Assembly (NCBI GenBank): GCA_964019425.1
Contig: OZ025828.1
Span: forward strand, 496,001 to 560,000
Direction of reading: 5' to 3'
Source of the DNA: Flectonema sp. DT1601
Taxonomy: Eukaryota > Euglenozoa > Diplonemea > Diplonemida > Diplonemidae
Length of the DNA stretch: 64,000 bases
Under the pieces are notes generated by a model, which ran no database searches, was not told the origin of the DNA, and saw only the letters and a list, made by a program, of their open reading frames with translations. Positions within the stretch are counted from its first letter, which is position 1. Every line of letters begins with the position of its first letter. Shown here in pieces: positions 63,049 to 64,000 of the stretch. The position numbers and the translations under genes are program-made.

Positions 63049-63827
63049 ATGCCGGCCAAGAGAAAGGCATCCGCCGCAAAGGCCGTTAAGAAAATAAAAG
63101 AGGATAAGCCAACTAAACCAAAGGCAGTTAAAAAATCAAAAACTGATGCAGAAAGACTTCCCCAAACAGAACAGGCAGCTGCTGCCTTATTGAAATACTT
63201 GAAAGAATGTGAGGCTAAGGCCGATGCTAACGCGCTGATGCCTGAGGCGGGTCATGTTTTTTTGAATGTTACATTAGTTCAGTCACTTCCAAGAACAGGT
63301 AGCAAAGTCCGCAGAGCCGTTGAAATCCCACACCCGATATACACAAGAGATGACCAGGAGGTCTGTTTTCTTACCACAAACCCACAGAGAACTTGGAAGG
63401 ACAAAATCGCAGAAGCAAATTCCGATGACTTATCAAACATAAAGAAAGTTATGGACATGAATAAACTTCGTAAAAAATTCAAAAGTTACGATTTAAAGAG
63501 ACAGTTGGCTACCGGATATCATTTATTTGTAGCTGATGAAGCGATTATGAATTTCTTACCAGGTCTGCTTGGAAAGTCTTTCTTTTCAAGAAGTAAGGAG
63601 CCTGTTACTATTAATTGTAAGAAGTTTCCTCAATCTTTAGAGTCTGCTCTGAAGTCAACATCGTACTCCATTAGAGATAACACGTCTGTAAGTATTTTAG
63701 TTGGAAAGACTGATTTCACAGCTGAACAAATCGCTGCTAACACCAGGGCAGTCGTTGCTGATCTCGTCAAGCTATGCCCGTCAAACTGGCGTGACATTCA
63801 CTCTTTCGCATTGAAAGGAAGGTTCGT

Positions 63828-63859
<32 letters not shown>

Positions 63860-64000
63860 AAAAAAATATTCCCGACATTCAGAAAAAAACAACAACCCCT
63901 TTCTAAAAACAGTGACTCACCTGCTCTATACATTTACGCACATAACTTTGTTGAATCAGAGGCCGAGCCAATAACAGGCTACAAATACCCTACTAGACAT
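63049..64000 (+). CDS. Ribosomal L1 domain protein (RSL1D1/Utp30/Cic1-like), partial at window end
   Basis: Exons 63049-63821 and 63913 to beyond 64000. The N-terminus is rich in Lys and Ala (KRKASAAKAVKKIKEDKPTK), a typical nucleolar signal. An L1 domain follows from about residue 40: LLKYLKECEAK, YHLFVADEAIMNFLPGLLGK (matching LFVADxxIxxxLPxLLGK), KKFPQSLESALKSTSYSI, TSVSILVGKTDFTAEQIAAN. The second exon begins SDSPALYIYAHN, the family's TxSPALPIY motif, which confirms the splice. Role by family: nucleolar ribosome biogenesis. The 3' end lies outside the window. Confidence 0.88.
63822..63912 (+). other. Intron of the L1-domain gene (91 nt)
   Basis: Donor GTTCGT, acceptor CTAAAAACAG, phase 2. 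Carries a T run of nearly 30 nt directly after the donor. Confidence 0.88.

Noticed and set aside
1-64000. Retroviral, LTR, Polinton or other virus-like elements
   Set aside because: I looked for polymerase, integrase and capsid signatures and long terminal repeats and found none; only the Tc1/mariner-type relic is supported.

Overview
This is nuclear DNA of a microbial eukaryote. Evidence: eukaryote-only proteins (EMC7, an ER-type Hsp70, an SMP/C2 membrane tether, a kinesin-like protein, a nucleolar L1-domain protein), short spliceosomal introns (63-258 nt, donors mostly GTATG, acceptors CAG), pieces of eukaryotic-type LSU rRNA, and AT-rich spacers full of long A and T homopolymers. Every protein gene I can support lies on the + strand. 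Almost every start codon is preceded within about 10-45 nt by a pyrimidine stretch and an AG that looks like a 3' splice site. One-strand gene order plus acceptor-like sites before each ORF suggests polycistronic transcription with spliced-leader trans-splicing, as in Euglenozoa (a diplonemid is my best guess) or perkinsid/dinoflagellate relatives. The lineage is inference; no SL RNA or 5S gene was seen here.

Layout. (1) 299-5041: large CEMIP/TMEM2/fibrocystin-like G8 plus beta-helix surface protein with a Pro-Thr stalk and C-terminal membrane anchor. (2) 6866-24615: five almost identical intronless secreted GH3 beta-glucosidase genes. Copy 4 has a 2-nt deletion that takes the signal peptide out of frame. 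Copies 2-5 form a tandem array whose spacers alternate short/long/short/long, so a dimer of about 8.16 kb appears to have been duplicated. Each internal spacer ends in a truncated 5' end of the intact FkbM methyltransferase gene (25902-26963) that closes the array, followed by an antisense foreign gene scrap. (3) 27000-29500: hairpin cluster, a 905-bp TIR element of Tc1/mariner type, a local duplication and an antisense LSU rRNA fragment. (4) 29572-34138: Hsp70/GRP170-like chaperone and an unrecognised 716-aa protein. (5) 34200-35400: array of imperfect repeats whose core is a covarying stem-loop. (6) 35674-44133: two small unknown genes, a second LSU rRNA scrap and a 5.5-kb gene desert. (7) 44134-64000: dense block with EMC7, a WD40 protein, a coiled-coil/hydrophobic-hairpin protein, an exostosin-like glycosyltransferase, a 1516-aa protein with a catalytically dead caspase fold, a kinesin-like protein with a ruined P-loop, a coiled-coil protein, an SMP-C2 tether, and an RSL1D1/Utp30-like protein running off the window.

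How the genes fit together: no operon-like pathway is evident. The secretory and surface theme is strong: secreted beta-glucosidases, CEMIP-like protein, type II glycosyltransferase and methyltransferase, ER chaperone, EMC subunit and ER tether. The beta-glucosidase expansion suggests feeding on plant or algal polysaccharide; this is inference. The best leads are the covarying hairpin array, the rRNA scraps, the mosaic glucosidase/FkbM array, and the two degenerate-enzyme proteins (pseudo-caspase, pseudo-kinesin).
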